Assembly: GCA_900544335.1 (NCBI GenBank) | Contig: UQUS01000024.1 | Location: 1 to 31,549 of the forward strand | Direction of reading: 5' to 3' | Origin: an uncultured Sutterella sp. | GTDB lineage: Bacteria > Pseudomonadota > Gammaproteobacteria > Burkholderiales > Burkholderiaceae_F | Length of the DNA stretch: 31,549 bases | Shown here: positions 23,754-31,549 of the stretch, in pieces | Position numbering within the stretch: position 1 is the stretch's first letter | Layout of the letters: every line of letters starts with the position of its first letter | Notes under the pieces: generated by a model | The model's database searches: none | What the model saw: the letters and a program-made list of their open reading frames with translations, nothing else | What the model was told of the DNA's origin: nothing | Program-made: the position numbers and the translations under genes

Positions 23754-25739
23754 ATGAAACGCAAGATTCTCATTCTGACCAACAACGAGCGCATGATGCT
23801 CGTCTTTCGGCGCGAGATGCTCGCGGCCTTAAGACCCACGTACGATATCGTTCTTGCCTGTCCGAAAGACCCCTCCGCGGAAAAGGGCTTTACCGACCTT
23901 GGGATTCGTACCCTAAATGTCCCCGTCGACAGGCGAGGAATGAACCCGGTTAAGGACGCGCTTTTATTTGTCCGTTACCTTCGCCTTTTGCGTGAGGAGC
24001 GTCCCGATGCCGTCATCACCTTCACAATTAAGCCCAATATTTACGGCGCCTGGGCTGCTTCCCTGTTGCATATCCCCTGCATTGCGACGGTCGAGGGGCT
24101 GGGAAGCGCTTGGAGCGGGTGGGCGGCGCCTTTCGTGCGACGCCTTTATGCCGCAGGCCTTAAGAAAGCGCGATTGGTTTTTGTTTTAAATGACGAGATT
24201 TTCTCGGAGTTAAAGGGTGTCGGCATTGACCCTTCCGTGATGAAGACCCTACCGGGGATGGGCGTGAATCTCACATACTTTACGCCGACGCCGTACCCGA
24301 GCGATAACCCGCCGTCGCTTTTGACTATTGGGCGCGTGATGCGCGAAAAGGGCTTTCCGGAGTTAATCCGGGCTGCGCACGTTCTTAAAAAGGAACTTCC
24401 GAACCTTGTTTGGCACGTGGTCGGTGCGCCCGAAGAGCGTGAAGCGGCGCTTTTATTGCAATTAAAAGAGTGTTCCAATGTCGTTTACCACGGGCCGGCC
24501 AAAGATGTCCGTCCTTACTATGCCCTCTGTCACGCTACTACTACTACCACGTACCATGAAGGCATGAGTACGGTGTGCCTTGAGGCTGCCGCCAGTGCGC
24601 GTCCGATTTTAGGAACTCGCGTACCGGGCGTCACAGAAACCTTTATCGAAGGAAAAACGGGGCTTGGCATGGACGCAGGCAACAGTGCCGATACCGTTCG
24701 CGTGATTAAAACCTTTTTTGCGCTTTCCAATCAAAAACGCTCCGAGATGGGAAAAGCCGGTCGTGCGTTTGCTGAGGAGCACTTTGACCGTAACAAAGTG
24801 ACGTGGAGTTACTTTACGGTTCTTGAGTCTGTGTACGCCAAAGACGATCCAGAGGCGCTGGATGCGGCCTTAGAAAGCATCGCGCAAAGTACGCGTCTAC
24901 CCGAGGCGGTGGTTCTTGTGAAAGACGGCACGCTTCCTGAGGCCCTGGAGCGCGTCATCGCTAAGTGGCAAGGGGGGGGCGCCCTTAGGCTTCTTGTCGT
25001 CGGCTACGCGCAAAATAAGGGGCTTGCGCATGCACTTTCCTACGGGCTGCAGTTCGTTCGGACCGAACTTGTCGCGAGGATGGATAGCGACGACATTTGT
25101 GTGCCCGACCGCTTTGAAAGGCAAGTTGCCTTCATGGACAGCCACCCCGAGATTGCAATTAGCTCAGGGTACATTGAAGAATTTGAAACCGATCCGCAGC
25201 GACCTGTCTCCACGCGGCGCGTTCCCTTAACAAGTGAGGCGATTCATCGGTACTTAAAGCGGCGCTCGCCCTTTAATCACGTGGCCGTGATGTTTCGCAA
25301 AAGTGCGGTTCTTGCGTCCGGCAACTATCAGAGCGTTCCGTATTTCGAAGACTACGACCTTTGGGTTCGAATGGACCAAAAGGGGTTTCTCGGCGCCAAT
25401 CTTCCGGTCACGCTCGTCTATGTCCGTATCGGAAACGATATGATTGGGCGCCGCCAGGGTTTGTCATACTGTCGCCACGAGTTTTTCTTTTTGCGCCGGG
25501 CTCGGGAAAGCGGGTTTTTAAGTTTCCCCGAGTACCTTGCTGCCCTTGTCGTTCGGATTCCTGTGAGGCTCCTCCCGAAACCTATCCTTGCTCTTGTTTA
25601 TAAAATCGTCAGAATGCCGCCTACAAGGCTTGTAGAGCGCATCCGCGCGATTTTACAAGGGGGGGCGAAAGCTAAGTTATTCCCTGCGTGTTGGGGCTTT
25701 TTACGGCCTTTGCGCGCCTGCGTCGCCATCGGGGTTTGA
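23754..25739 (+). CDS. Fused glycosyltransferase: GT4 domain followed by GT2 domain
   Basis: 661 residues from ATG 23754. The N-terminal ~350 residues are a GT4 (GT-B fold) enzyme: PDAVITFTIKPNIYGAWAAS, TVEGLGSAW, a GRVMREKGFPELIRAA segment (about 195-210), and YHEGMSTVCLEAAASARPIL with the usual E-x(7)-E pair. At about 354 the text changes to FTVLESVYAKDDPEALDAAL, the N-terminus of a GT2 (GT-A) enzyme, with VARMDSDDICVPDRF (metal-binding Asp444-x-Asp446) and SPFNHVAVMFRKS, FEDYDLWVRM. Two activities may thus be joined in one chain, adding two sugars in sequence. The GT2 half carries a G8 tract (24972-24979) and a G7 tract (25659-25665). It starts with an ACT-repeat-coded Thr5 run near 264. 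Confidence 0.88.
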   Translation: MKRKILILTNNERMMLVFRREMLAALRPTYDIVLACPKDPSAEKGFTDLGIRTLNVPVDRRGMNPVKDALLFVRYLRLLREERPDAVITFTIKPNIYGAWAASLLHIPCIATVEGLGSAWSGWAAPFVRRLYAAGLKKARLVFVLNDEIFSELKGVGIDPSVMKTLPGMGVNLTYFTPTPYPSDNPPSLLTIGRVMREKGFPELIRAAHVLKKELPNLVWHVVGAPEEREAALLLQLKECSNVVYHGPAKDVRPYYALCHATTTTTYHEGMSTVCLEAAASARPILGTRVPGVTETFIEGKTGLGMDAGNSADTVRVIKTFFALSNQKRSEMGKAGRAFAEEHFDRNKVTWSYFTVLESVYAKDDPEALDAALESIAQSTRLPEAVVLVKDGTLPEALERVIAKWQGGGALRLLVVGYAQNKGLAHALSYGLQFVRTELVARMDSDDICVPDRFERQVAFMDSHPEIAISSGYIEEFETDPQRPVSTRRVPLTSEAIHRYLKRRSPFNHVAVMFRKSAVLASGNYQSVPYFEDYDLWVRMDQKGFLGANLPVTLVYVRIGNDMIGRRQGLSYCRHEFFFLRRARESGFLSFPEYLAALVVRIPVRLLPKPILALVYKIVRMPPTRLVERIRAILQGGAKAKLFPACWGFLRPLRACVAIGV

Positions 25740-25782
25740 CATGCGACGCCGGGAATCTTCAAGCACCTTTGCCCGTTTTAAA

Positions 25783-25814
25783 CGGTCTTTTTCTGCAAGA
25801 GAGGAAAAAGACCG
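25783..25814. repeat. Perfect 11-bp inverted repeat in the gap before glf
   Basis: CGGTCTTTTTC (25783-25793) pairs with GAAAAAGACCG (25804-25814) around a 10-base loop. No T-run follows on either strand, so it is not a standard terminator, though the stem is long for a 278-base gap. It may be a protein-binding dyad or an RNA stem controlling expression of the downstream genes. Confidence 0.5.
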
Positions 25815-26017
25815 CGTTGCCGTTCTTGCCTCTTTCTCTCGGCCGTTTGCGGTGCCGACGGCTTTGCCCTCAAGTTCCTTTGTTTCGTCTACTTACGCCC
25901 GAAAGGTGCATTTTCTTTTTTGCCTTCCCTTGACCCTTATCGGGGCGTTTGAATCGTGCGCGTTAGGCAATCGGAATCCGTGCGCAGTGTTTTCTGACCC
26001 TTTCCTCGGAGTGACCC

Positions 26018-27118
26018 ATGAAGCCCTTTGACTATCTGATTGTCGGTGCAGGACTATTCGGTGCCGTCTTTGCTAATCGCGCCAAGGCCGCCGGCAAAAA
26101 GTGCCTTGTGATTGAAAAGCGCCCTCACATCGCGGGCAACATCTACACGGAAGTAATCGAAGGCATTGACGTACATCGGTACGGAGCGCACATCTTTCAC
26201 ACCAATAACGAGGCAGTCTGGAAGTTTGTGACATCGTTTGGCGACTTTAACAACTTTGTGAATTCCCCGGTGGCCAACTACAAGGGGCGACTGTTTAACC
26301 TGCCCTTTAACATGAACACCTTTTACGCGATGTGGGGTGTGACGACACCGCGCCAGGCTCAGGAAAAAATCGCCGCGCAGCGACAGGAGGCCGGTATCGA
26401 GCACCCTCGAAACCTCGAAGAGCAAGCCATCAGTCTTGTCGGTCGCGATATCTACGAGGTCCTGATTAAGGGCTACACGGAAAAGCAGTGGGGACGCGAT
26501 TGCAGGGATTTGCCGTCATCAATCATCCGCCGCCTTCCCGTGCGGTTTTTGTTTGATAACAATTACTTTAATGCCAAGTTTCAAGGAATTCCCGTTTCCG
26601 GTTACACGGAACTTGTCAAAAACCTTCTTCAAGGTATTCCCGTGCGTCTAAATACGGACTACTTTGAAGGGAAAGCGGCGCTCGATGCCTTGGCGCAGAC
26701 CGTAATCTATACGGGGGCCATCGACCGGTACTTTGACTACTGCGAGGGCGCCCTTGAGTATCGTCGCGTGCGCTTTGAAACCGAAGTTCTTGAGACGTCC
26801 AACTACCAGGGTGTTGCCGTTGTGAACTACACCGATAGGGCCGTTCCTTACACACGCATCATCGAGCACAAGCACTTTGCCTTCGGAGGGCAGGAGAAAA
26901 CCGTCATCAGCCGGGAGTATTCGGCCGAGTGGAAAGTGGGCGAAGACCCCTACTACCCAATCGGGGATGAAAAGAATCAAGCGCTTTACCGCAAGTATCG
27001 CGAAAGGGCCGTGGCTCTTTCGAACGTGTACTTCGGGGGACGGCTCGGCACCTACCGGTACTTGGATATGGACAAAGTCATCGAAGAAGCCCTTGATGCA
27101 ACGGAGCATCTTGTTTAG
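26018..27118 (+). CDS. glf: UDP-galactopyranose mutase
   Basis: 366 residues, ATG 26018 with GGAG about ten bases ahead. A flavoenzyme that interconverts UDP-galactopyranose and UDP-galactofuranose, the donor for galactofuranose in surface polysaccharides. Seen: FAD-binding GAGLFGA (10-16), IEKRPHIAGNIYTE (about 32-45), the HRYGAHIFHTNN signature (about 53-64), NSPVANYKGRLFNLPFNM, KGYTEKQWG (about 152-160), VRFLFDNNYFNAKFQGIPVSGYT, and the C-terminal GRLGTYRYLDMDKVIEEAL. All typical and the length is standard. It implies the cluster's product contains galactofuranose. Followed after 12 bases by a GT4 gene with GGAAGAAA upstream. Confidence 0.97.
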   Translation: MKPFDYLIVGAGLFGAVFANRAKAAGKKCLVIEKRPHIAGNIYTEVIEGIDVHRYGAHIFHTNNEAVWKFVTSFGDFNNFVNSPVANYKGRLFNLPFNMNTFYAMWGVTTPRQAQEKIAAQRQEAGIEHPRNLEEQAISLVGRDIYEVLIKGYTEKQWGRDCRDLPSSIIRRLPVRFLFDNNYFNAKFQGIPVSGYTELVKNLLQGIPVRLNTDYFEGKAALDALAQTVIYTGAIDRYFDYCEGALEYRRVRFETEVLETSNYQGVAVVNYTDRAVPYTRIIEHKHFAFGGQEKTVISREYSAEWKVGEDPYYPIGDEKNQALYRKYRERAVALSNVYFGGRLGTYRYLDMDKVIEEALDATEHLV

Positions 27119-27130
27119 GAAGAAATTTCA

Positions 27131-28369
27131 ATGAAGAAAATTGCTATTGTGACATTTAGCACGGCGCTTGCCGGAGAAAGGGGCTTAGATCGCCTGTACT
27201 TTCTTGCCGACCTTTTCAGTCGGCACGGGTGGGAAGTGGAACTGATTACGAGCCGCTTTCACCACTGGACCAAGAGCTTTCGACCGAAGGAAGCCTGTTA
27301 CGACAAGGAGCACCTGAAAGTGGTCCTGTGCGATGAGCTCGGATACGAAAAGAATATTCAAGTCAAACGCATCCTCAGCCACCGAATCCTTGCGCACAAT
27401 ATTCTTAACTACCTAAAGCGAGAGACCTACGATATTGTTTATTGCCACATTCCGGACAATCACCTCGCGGCGCTTGTTGGCACGTACGCCAAGGCACGGG
27501 GCATTCCTTTCATTGTCGACATTGAGGACTTGTGGCCCGAGGCGATGCGCATGGTCTTTCATGTCCCCGTCATAAGCGACATTCTTTTTTATCCGTTTGC
27601 GCGCGATGCCCGGATTGCGTTTTGCGCGGCCTCGGCCGTTATCGGGTCGTCCGATGAATACCGTGACCATCCGAAAAAGTACGGCATTACGATTCCCGAG
27701 GCTTTGACGGTCTATGTCGGTAACGACTTGGCGCGGTTTACTGCCGGTGTGCGGCAGTATGCCGATACCATTAAGAAGACGCCGGGGGAGTTTTGGGTCA
27801 CCTACGCCGGTACACTCGGACAAAGTTACGATATCGCAACACTTGTGCGGGCTGCGCAGCAAATCAAGGAAACGGGCATTGAGGATGTTGCCTTTAAGAT
27901 TCTCGGGGACGGCCCCAATCGAACGGCCTTAACGGAGCTTGCCGGTCAAGCACCTTGCAATGTGGAGTTTCTCGGCTATCAGCCCTATGAAAAGATGGCA
28001 GCATTTCTCACCAAGTCCGATATCAACGTCAATTCCCTAGTCACAAAAGCGCCTCAGGGATTTGTCTCGAAAATCGGGGATTACCTTGCCTCGGGCAAGC
28101 CCATGATTAACACCGGCAGTAACGGTGAGTTTCGGCGAGCGGTTGAGCGTGAAGGGTGGGGCGTGAATGTTCCGGCAGAGAATGCGGATTTGCTTTCCCA
28201 GACGATTTTGAAACTTAAAGCCAATCCGGCGCAGTGTCTTGCGATGGGGAAAAAAGCGCGGGCGGTCGCTGAGGAAAAGTACGATAGGAAAACGTCGTAT
28301 CTTGAAATTGTTAAATTGGCAGATCGGTGTCTGGAAAAAGCCCATTGCCAGGAGAAAACTCTCAGATGA
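27131..28369 (+). CDS. Glycosyltransferase family 4 (WbuB-like)
   Basis: 412 residues, ATG 27131. A GT-B-fold transferase of the cluster, next after glf. The N-domain has VTFSTALAGERGLDRLYFLADLF and FHHWTKSFRP (about 43-60), DIEDLWPEAMRM (about 134-145). The C-domain has FWVTYAGTLGQSYDIATLVRAA (about 222-243), FKILGDGPNR, and VEFLGYQPYEKMAAFLTKSD. The typical E-x(7)-E near the end is modified (PQGFVSKIGDYLASGKPMI), as in WbuB-like members. Substrate unknown; a role in adding a sugar to the lipid-linked repeat unit is inferred from context. Ends in an ATGA overlap with the next gene. Confidence 0.87.
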   Translation: MKKIAIVTFSTALAGERGLDRLYFLADLFSRHGWEVELITSRFHHWTKSFRPKEACYDKEHLKVVLCDELGYEKNIQVKRILSHRILAHNILNYLKRETYDIVYCHIPDNHLAALVGTYAKARGIPFIVDIEDLWPEAMRMVFHVPVISDILFYPFARDARIAFCAASAVIGSSDEYRDHPKKYGITIPEALTVYVGNDLARFTAGVRQYADTIKKTPGEFWVTYAGTLGQSYDIATLVRAAQQIKETGIEDVAFKILGDGPNRTALTELAGQAPCNVEFLGYQPYEKMAAFLTKSDINVNSLVTKAPQGFVSKIGDYLASGKPMINTGSNGEFRRAVEREGWGVNVPAENADLLSQTILKLKANPAQCLAMGKKARAVAEEKYDRKTSYLEIVKLADRCLEKAHCQEKTLR

Positions 28370-29292
28370 AAGTCTCCGTGATTATTCCGGTTTATAACGC
28401 CGAGTTGTACCTAGACCGCTGCATTGCATCTGTCATCGGGCAAAGCCATCGCTATTGGGAAATGATTTTGGTCGATGACGGCTCGACAGACCGAAGTCCG
28501 CACATCGCTCAGCGGTGGGTTGAGAATGATTGTCGGATACGGTACGTTCGAAAAGAAAACGGCGGGCCGAGTTCAGCGCGTAACCTCGGACTTACCATGG
28601 CTACGGGCGACTACATTCACTTTCTGGATTCGGACGATTGGATTGATCCGCAAACGTACGCACGCTGTGCCGAGTTAATTGACCGGTACGAGGCGCCCGA
28701 TTTGGTTGCCTTTGGTGCGGTGACAACGGATTTTCAAAGACGCGTCACGGCGCAAAGCGAAAACGTTCGGGTACTCAATAAATCCGAGATGTTCGGTTAT
28801 TTCTTTCGCATCCACGGCGAGCCTTCGAACTACTCTATCTGGGATAAATTGATTCGACGGCCTGTTTTAAAAGGCTTTTCCTTCCCCGAAACGATGTTCG
28901 AGGATGTTGAAGCCTCCTATGAGTTCTACTCACGCGCCGCATCCATGGTGAAGACCTCGGCCGTGTTTTACTACTACTTTAAAAACGTGAGCAGTATCAC
29001 GAACTCGGCGGTTAAAGCTAAAGATTTGGATTTACTTAAAGTCTGGAATCGCCTGGTTCGGCGGACAAAAACGGAGTGCCCCGAATTTTATTCAGCTGCG
29101 GTTTTCAATCGCAAACGGGCAGACTTTACCGTGCTTGCCAAGATGCTCCTTAAGGGCTACGACAAAGCGAGCCCTGAACTGTGCGCCATGCGGCCCGTAT
29201 TAAAGAAGTCTGTTAGGGAAAACTTTTGGGCGCTTCTTTTCGGGAAAATGCCGATTTCAAGGAAAGTTTTGCTCATCCTTGTTGCGTTGTAG
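28366..29292 (+). CDS. Glycosyltransferase family 2
   Basis: 308 residues from ATG 28366, which overlaps the previous stop; AGGAG lies 11 bases upstream. Classic GT-A opening MKVSVIIPVYNAELYLDRCI, nucleotide-binding VDDGSTD (Asp37-Asp38), SSARNLGLTMATGDYIHFLDSDDW (metal-binding Asp88-x-Asp90) and, further on, a MFEDVEASYEFY segment (about 185-196) with the catalytic-base region ED. The C-terminus is helical and basic with a hydrophobic end that may touch the membrane. Acceptor and donor cannot be told. Likely adds one sugar of the repeat unit. Confidence 0.88.
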   Translation: MKVSVIIPVYNAELYLDRCIASVIGQSHRYWEMILVDDGSTDRSPHIAQRWVENDCRIRYVRKENGGPSSARNLGLTMATGDYIHFLDSDDWIDPQTYARCAELIDRYEAPDLVAFGAVTTDFQRRVTAQSENVRVLNKSEMFGYFFRIHGEPSNYSIWDKLIRRPVLKGFSFPETMFEDVEASYEFYSRAASMVKTSAVFYYYFKNVSSITNSAVKAKDLDLLKVWNRLVRRTKTECPEFYSAAVFNRKRADFTVLAKMLLKGYDKASPELCAMRPVLKKSVRENFWALLFGKMPISRKVLLILVAL

Positions 29293-29353
29293 TCGGCCGA
29301 GCGAAGGGAACGGGAGGTGCACGAGTTCTAGCTAAATCCGTACAGAAAAGTTC

Positions 29354-29383
29354 TTGCTACGCGTGTGTTGCTTTGGGTAAACT
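29354..29383 (+). promoter_or_regulatory. Candidate promoter before the second GT2 gene
   Basis: TTGCTA (29354-29359) and TAAACT (29378-29383) are 18 bases apart, about 30 bases before ATG 29413. It lies in the 120-base gap after the preceding gene, which has no ribosome-binding sequence near the next start. Moderate matches only. Confidence 0.3.
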
Positions 29384-29412
29384 ACTTGCGATTCTTCATT
29401 CAATCGCTAATC

Positions 29413-30384
29413 ATGAAAACCCTGAGTGTCATCATTCCGTGTTACAACGCCGAAAAAACGGTCGGACGCTTAATTGATTCGTTCGGTTCAGGGCTCCCTT
29501 GGGTAAAGCTCATTTTTATCGATGATTGCTCACAGGATGATACGGTTGGCACGATTGAAAAATACGCTCAAGAGAGCGGATTTGACTTTTCCATTCTCGT
29601 GAATGAGGTCAATTCCGGCGTAAGTTTTTCCAGAAATCGAGGTCTTGCCGTCTCTCAGTCCGAATTTGTTCTTTTTGCAGATAGTGACGATTATTTTGCG
29701 CCTGGTGCCTTTGAAAAAATAAATAAGGCACTTAAAAAGGAGGCGGACGTCTATCTTTTTGACACGTTGTTCGCTCTCGGGAAATTGAAGCGGACGTTAA
29801 AAGGGTGTGCAGGAGCAGCGGTCGGAGGGATCAAGCCCCAAGATGCCATCCTTTCTATGAACTATGCCGTCTGGTCCAAAGTCTATAAACTCAGGACTAT
29901 TAAAGAAAATAAAATTCTTTTTCCTCCCATGAAGATTAAAGAGGATTTTGTGTTTAATGTCACAGCAATATCGCATTGCTCCAAGATTCTTTACATTGCA
30001 GATTATTACTACGTTTATGTCAATAACAGCTCTTCGGCGATGAACACAACGCCGATGAGCGAAGACATCCAAAGGACGGCTTTTAAAGTTCTTAGAGAGC
30101 AGATTCCGGAAAACGCCCTGCCACTTTTACCCATGTTGGCTCTGAAGGATTTTTTGTACGAAGGAGCTAAAAATGCGGCGTTAGCCTCCGATGGTACTGA
30201 AAGGATACAAGGTGTCGTTTCGGAATTTGAAAAGGAATTCGGTTCTCTGTCCGTAAATCTATCGCAATTGCACTATGGGCTTTACTACAAGGCGACGATT
30301 GCTCTTCTTTTGTCCCATTCTTTTCAGTTGTTTCGATTGTGTGTTCGATTGAGAGATATCCTTCGTCGAATGGCTTCGGGTTGA
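29413..30384 (+). CDS. Glycosyltransferase family 2
   Basis: 323 residues from ATG 29413. A GTG 48 bases upstream is in frame but adds a non-family extension; the family opening MKTLSVIIPCYNAEKTVGRL sets the start. No clear Shine-Dalgarno sequence. GT-A features: FIDDCSQDD (about 36-44), GVSFSRNRGLAVSQSEFVLFADSDDYF with metal-binding Asp-x-Asp (about 91-93), and MKIKEDFVFNV (about 174-184) in the place of the catalytic ED. The DNA is more AT-rich than in the first cluster genes. Sugar specificity unknown. Confidence 0.86.
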   Translation: MKTLSVIIPCYNAEKTVGRLIDSFGSGLPWVKLIFIDDCSQDDTVGTIEKYAQESGFDFSILVNEVNSGVSFSRNRGLAVSQSEFVLFADSDDYFAPGAFEKINKALKKEADVYLFDTLFALGKLKRTLKGCAGAAVGGIKPQDAILSMNYAVWSKVYKLRTIKENKILFPPMKIKEDFVFNVTAISHCSKILYIADYYYVYVNNSSSAMNTTPMSEDIQRTAFKVLREQIPENALPLLPMLALKDFLYEGAKNAALASDGTERIQGVVSEFEKEFGSLSVNLSQLHYGLYYKATIALLLSHSFQLFRLCVRLRDILRRMASG

Positions 30385-30626
30385 GGCATTCGACCGAGCA
30401 CATGTAACCAATGCACAGATTGTGGCGGGGAAGCGATTTTTTCTCGATCAAATCCTCTCGAAAGCCAGTCAGTCAGTCTAAAATTGACAGCCGTTAATTT
30501 GACGTTGACAGTTGTCAACGCTGTGTTTACCCATTCTCAAAGTCCGATAGCTTTCCGGTCCGTGGGGTCGCCGTTACCCAGAGAGGATTCCGGAGTCTTT
30601 TTCTTTACGTGTCAGTCGATTGTGTT
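30385..30626. promoter_or_regulatory. 242-base gap with operator-like dyad before the last GT2 gene
   Basis: No gene is seen. It contains a CAGTCAGTCAGTC short tandem repeat at about 30464-30476, two TTGACA hexamers (30484-30489 and 30505-30510) and an 18-bp near-perfect dyad at 30503-30520. None of the TTGACA boxes has a good -10 partner at the right distance, so the promoter is uncertain. Confidence 0.35.
30503..30520. promoter_or_regulatory. 18-bp dyad CGTTGACAGTTGTCAACG, candidate operator
   Basis: Two perfect eight-base arms (CGTTGACA and TGTCAACG) flank GT. The left arm includes TTGACA, so a bound repressor would block a promoter using it. The regulator is not known. Confidence 0.4.
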
Positions 30627-31463
30627 ATGTTTAGTGTTGTTATTCCGGCTTATAACTGCGCCAAAACCATTGTGCCGGCAATCGAATCGGTCTTAAAGCA
30701 AACGCGAATTGACCTAATCGAAGAGATTCTCGTGATTAACGACGGATCAACGGATGACACGGAAGCGGTGCTTCAAAGATTCTTAAAGCAGTCGCATGCC
30801 GTTCCGATTCGCTTTTTCTCACAGACAAATCACGGCGTCTCGGCAACACGCAATTTCGGCATCCGCAAGGCTGCGGCCCCTTGGATTGCGCTTTTAGATG
30901 CGGACGACATGTGGTACCCGAAAAAGCTTGAGCGACAAGTCGAGTCAATCCAAGCGAATCCGAAAATCAAGCTCTTGGGGGCAAAGTACCCTTTAACGAT
31001 TCTTTTCGGTCAAAAGAAGGGATTGGTTCACATTTCTCCCCAGGATTTGTGCATTCGGTCGGTGTATTGGACACCAAGCGTTGTTTTTGAAAAAGCCACG
31101 GGAATCCGATTCGGGCTTTTTGACGAGACGATGCAATTTAGTGAGGATTTGAATTTCTTTCAGAAATTTCTCTCGGTTGACGGATGTTATGTCTTAGGCG
31201 AGGAGTTGGTTCGGATTGATTGTTGGAAGACGTACTCCGGTGCAACCGGACTTTCGAGTCACTTGCACGAAATGCATGAGGGGCGTAACCGCTGTGCCAA
31301 GGAGCTATGTGCGGCAGGATTGATTTCGCTTGCGTTCTTGCGTTTCATTTTGGTGTTTAACGAATTTAAGTATTTACGAAGAGTGAGTTTGTGTGCGATG
31401 AAGCGACTATTCTTTGAAATTTTGAGAGGGGGGCACATTTCACCGACCAAGTCAAGTAGGTAA
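30627..31463 (+). CDS. Glycosyltransferase family 2
   Basis: 278 residues from ATG 30627, set by the family opening MFSVVIPAYNCAKTIVPAI; a GTG 18 bases upstream is in frame. No strong ribosome-binding site. GT-A features: ILVINDGSTDD (about 34-44), GVSATRNFGIRKAAAPWIALLDADDMWYPKKL with metal-binding Asp-x-Asp near 90-92, and MQFSEDLNFFQKFL (about 170-183) holding the catalytic ED. A G6 run lies near its 3' end (31428-31433). It ends 86 bases before the window edge; the cluster probably continues. Confidence 0.87.
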   Translation: MFSVVIPAYNCAKTIVPAIESVLKQTRIDLIEEILVINDGSTDDTEAVLQRFLKQSHAVPIRFFSQTNHGVSATRNFGIRKAAAPWIALLDADDMWYPKKLERQVESIQANPKIKLLGAKYPLTILFGQKKGLVHISPQDLCIRSVYWTPSVVFEKATGIRFGLFDETMQFSEDLNFFQKFLSVDGCYVLGEELVRIDCWKTYSGATGLSSHLHEMHEGRNRCAKELCAAGLISLAFLRFILVFNEFKYLRRVSLCAMKRLFFEILRGGHISPTKSSR

Positions 31464-31549
31464 TTAAAATTTAAAAAATCTCTGGCGGTTAAGCCATAGG
31501 CATACAAAGGGCTGTGCATCGGATAAATTGCACGTCGTCGGTATTTAGG

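Noticed and set aside
25741..26031. Plus-strand 96-residue frame between the fused glycosyltransferase and glf
   Set aside because: No ribosome-binding site, no family resemblance, unusual Ser/Arg-rich composition, overlaps the glf start by 14 bases and runs through the 11-bp inverted repeat.
1..31549. CRISPR array, tRNA or rRNA genes, insertion sequences, integrase or attachment sites
   Set aside because: No regularly spaced identical repeats, no tRNA-like cloverleaf or rRNA sequence, no transposase or integrase reading frame and no convincing terminal repeats were found by eye.

Overview
This window is an F-type conjugative transfer (type IV secretion) operon followed by a surface-glycan biosynthesis cluster, all read on the plus strand except for one partial divergent gene at the left edge. 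Overall base composition is moderate, and coding is tight with many ATGA/GTGA stop-start overlaps. F-type Tra proteins, a DUF1703-type AAA-ATPase/nuclease gene and a galactofuranose-type glycan cluster point to a Gram-negative proteobacterium. A gut betaproteobacterium of the Sutterellaceae type is my guess, at low confidence. The element is probably an integrative conjugative element or plasmid, but no integrase, replication gene or attachment site is visible to decide.

Region 1 (1-726): the 5' part of a divergent minus-strand gene runs off the left edge. After it comes an AT-rich regulatory gap with two perfect dyads, and a hairpin plus T-run just before the pilin gene.

Region 2 (727-19410): sixteen genes in the order traA-traL-traE-traK-traB-traV-traC-traW-(unknown 297-aa gene)-traU-trbC-traN(N part)-traN(C part)-traF-traH-traG. 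Together they would build the envelope-spanning channel (TraK/TraB/TraV, with TraL/TraE and the ATPase TraC), the pilus (TraA, TraW, TraU, TrbC, TraF, TraH) and mating-pair stabilisation (TraN, TraG). TraN appears as two separately secreted polypeptides, and its C-terminal part carries an expanded set of cysteine-rich repeats. A soluble-looking protein of unknown function sits between TraW and TraU. No traD, traI, trbI, trbB/dsbC or traS/traT gene is recognisable in the window.

Region 3 (19411-22020): an AT-rich gene for a GIY-YIG-type nuclease-like protein and an AAA-ATPase with a PD-(D/E)XK nuclease-like C-terminus. These look like accessory cargo inserted after traG.

Region 4 (22021-31549): a hairpin-rich 299-base leader, then an initiating sugar-phosphate transferase, a GT4-GT2 fused glycosyltransferase containing G8 and G7 tracts, UDP-galactopyranose mutase, a second GT4 and three GT2 glycosyltransferases. 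The set suggests a lipid-linked, galactofuranose-containing polysaccharide (capsule, O-antigen or exopolysaccharide). No flippase or polymerase is seen, so the cluster probably continues past the right edge.
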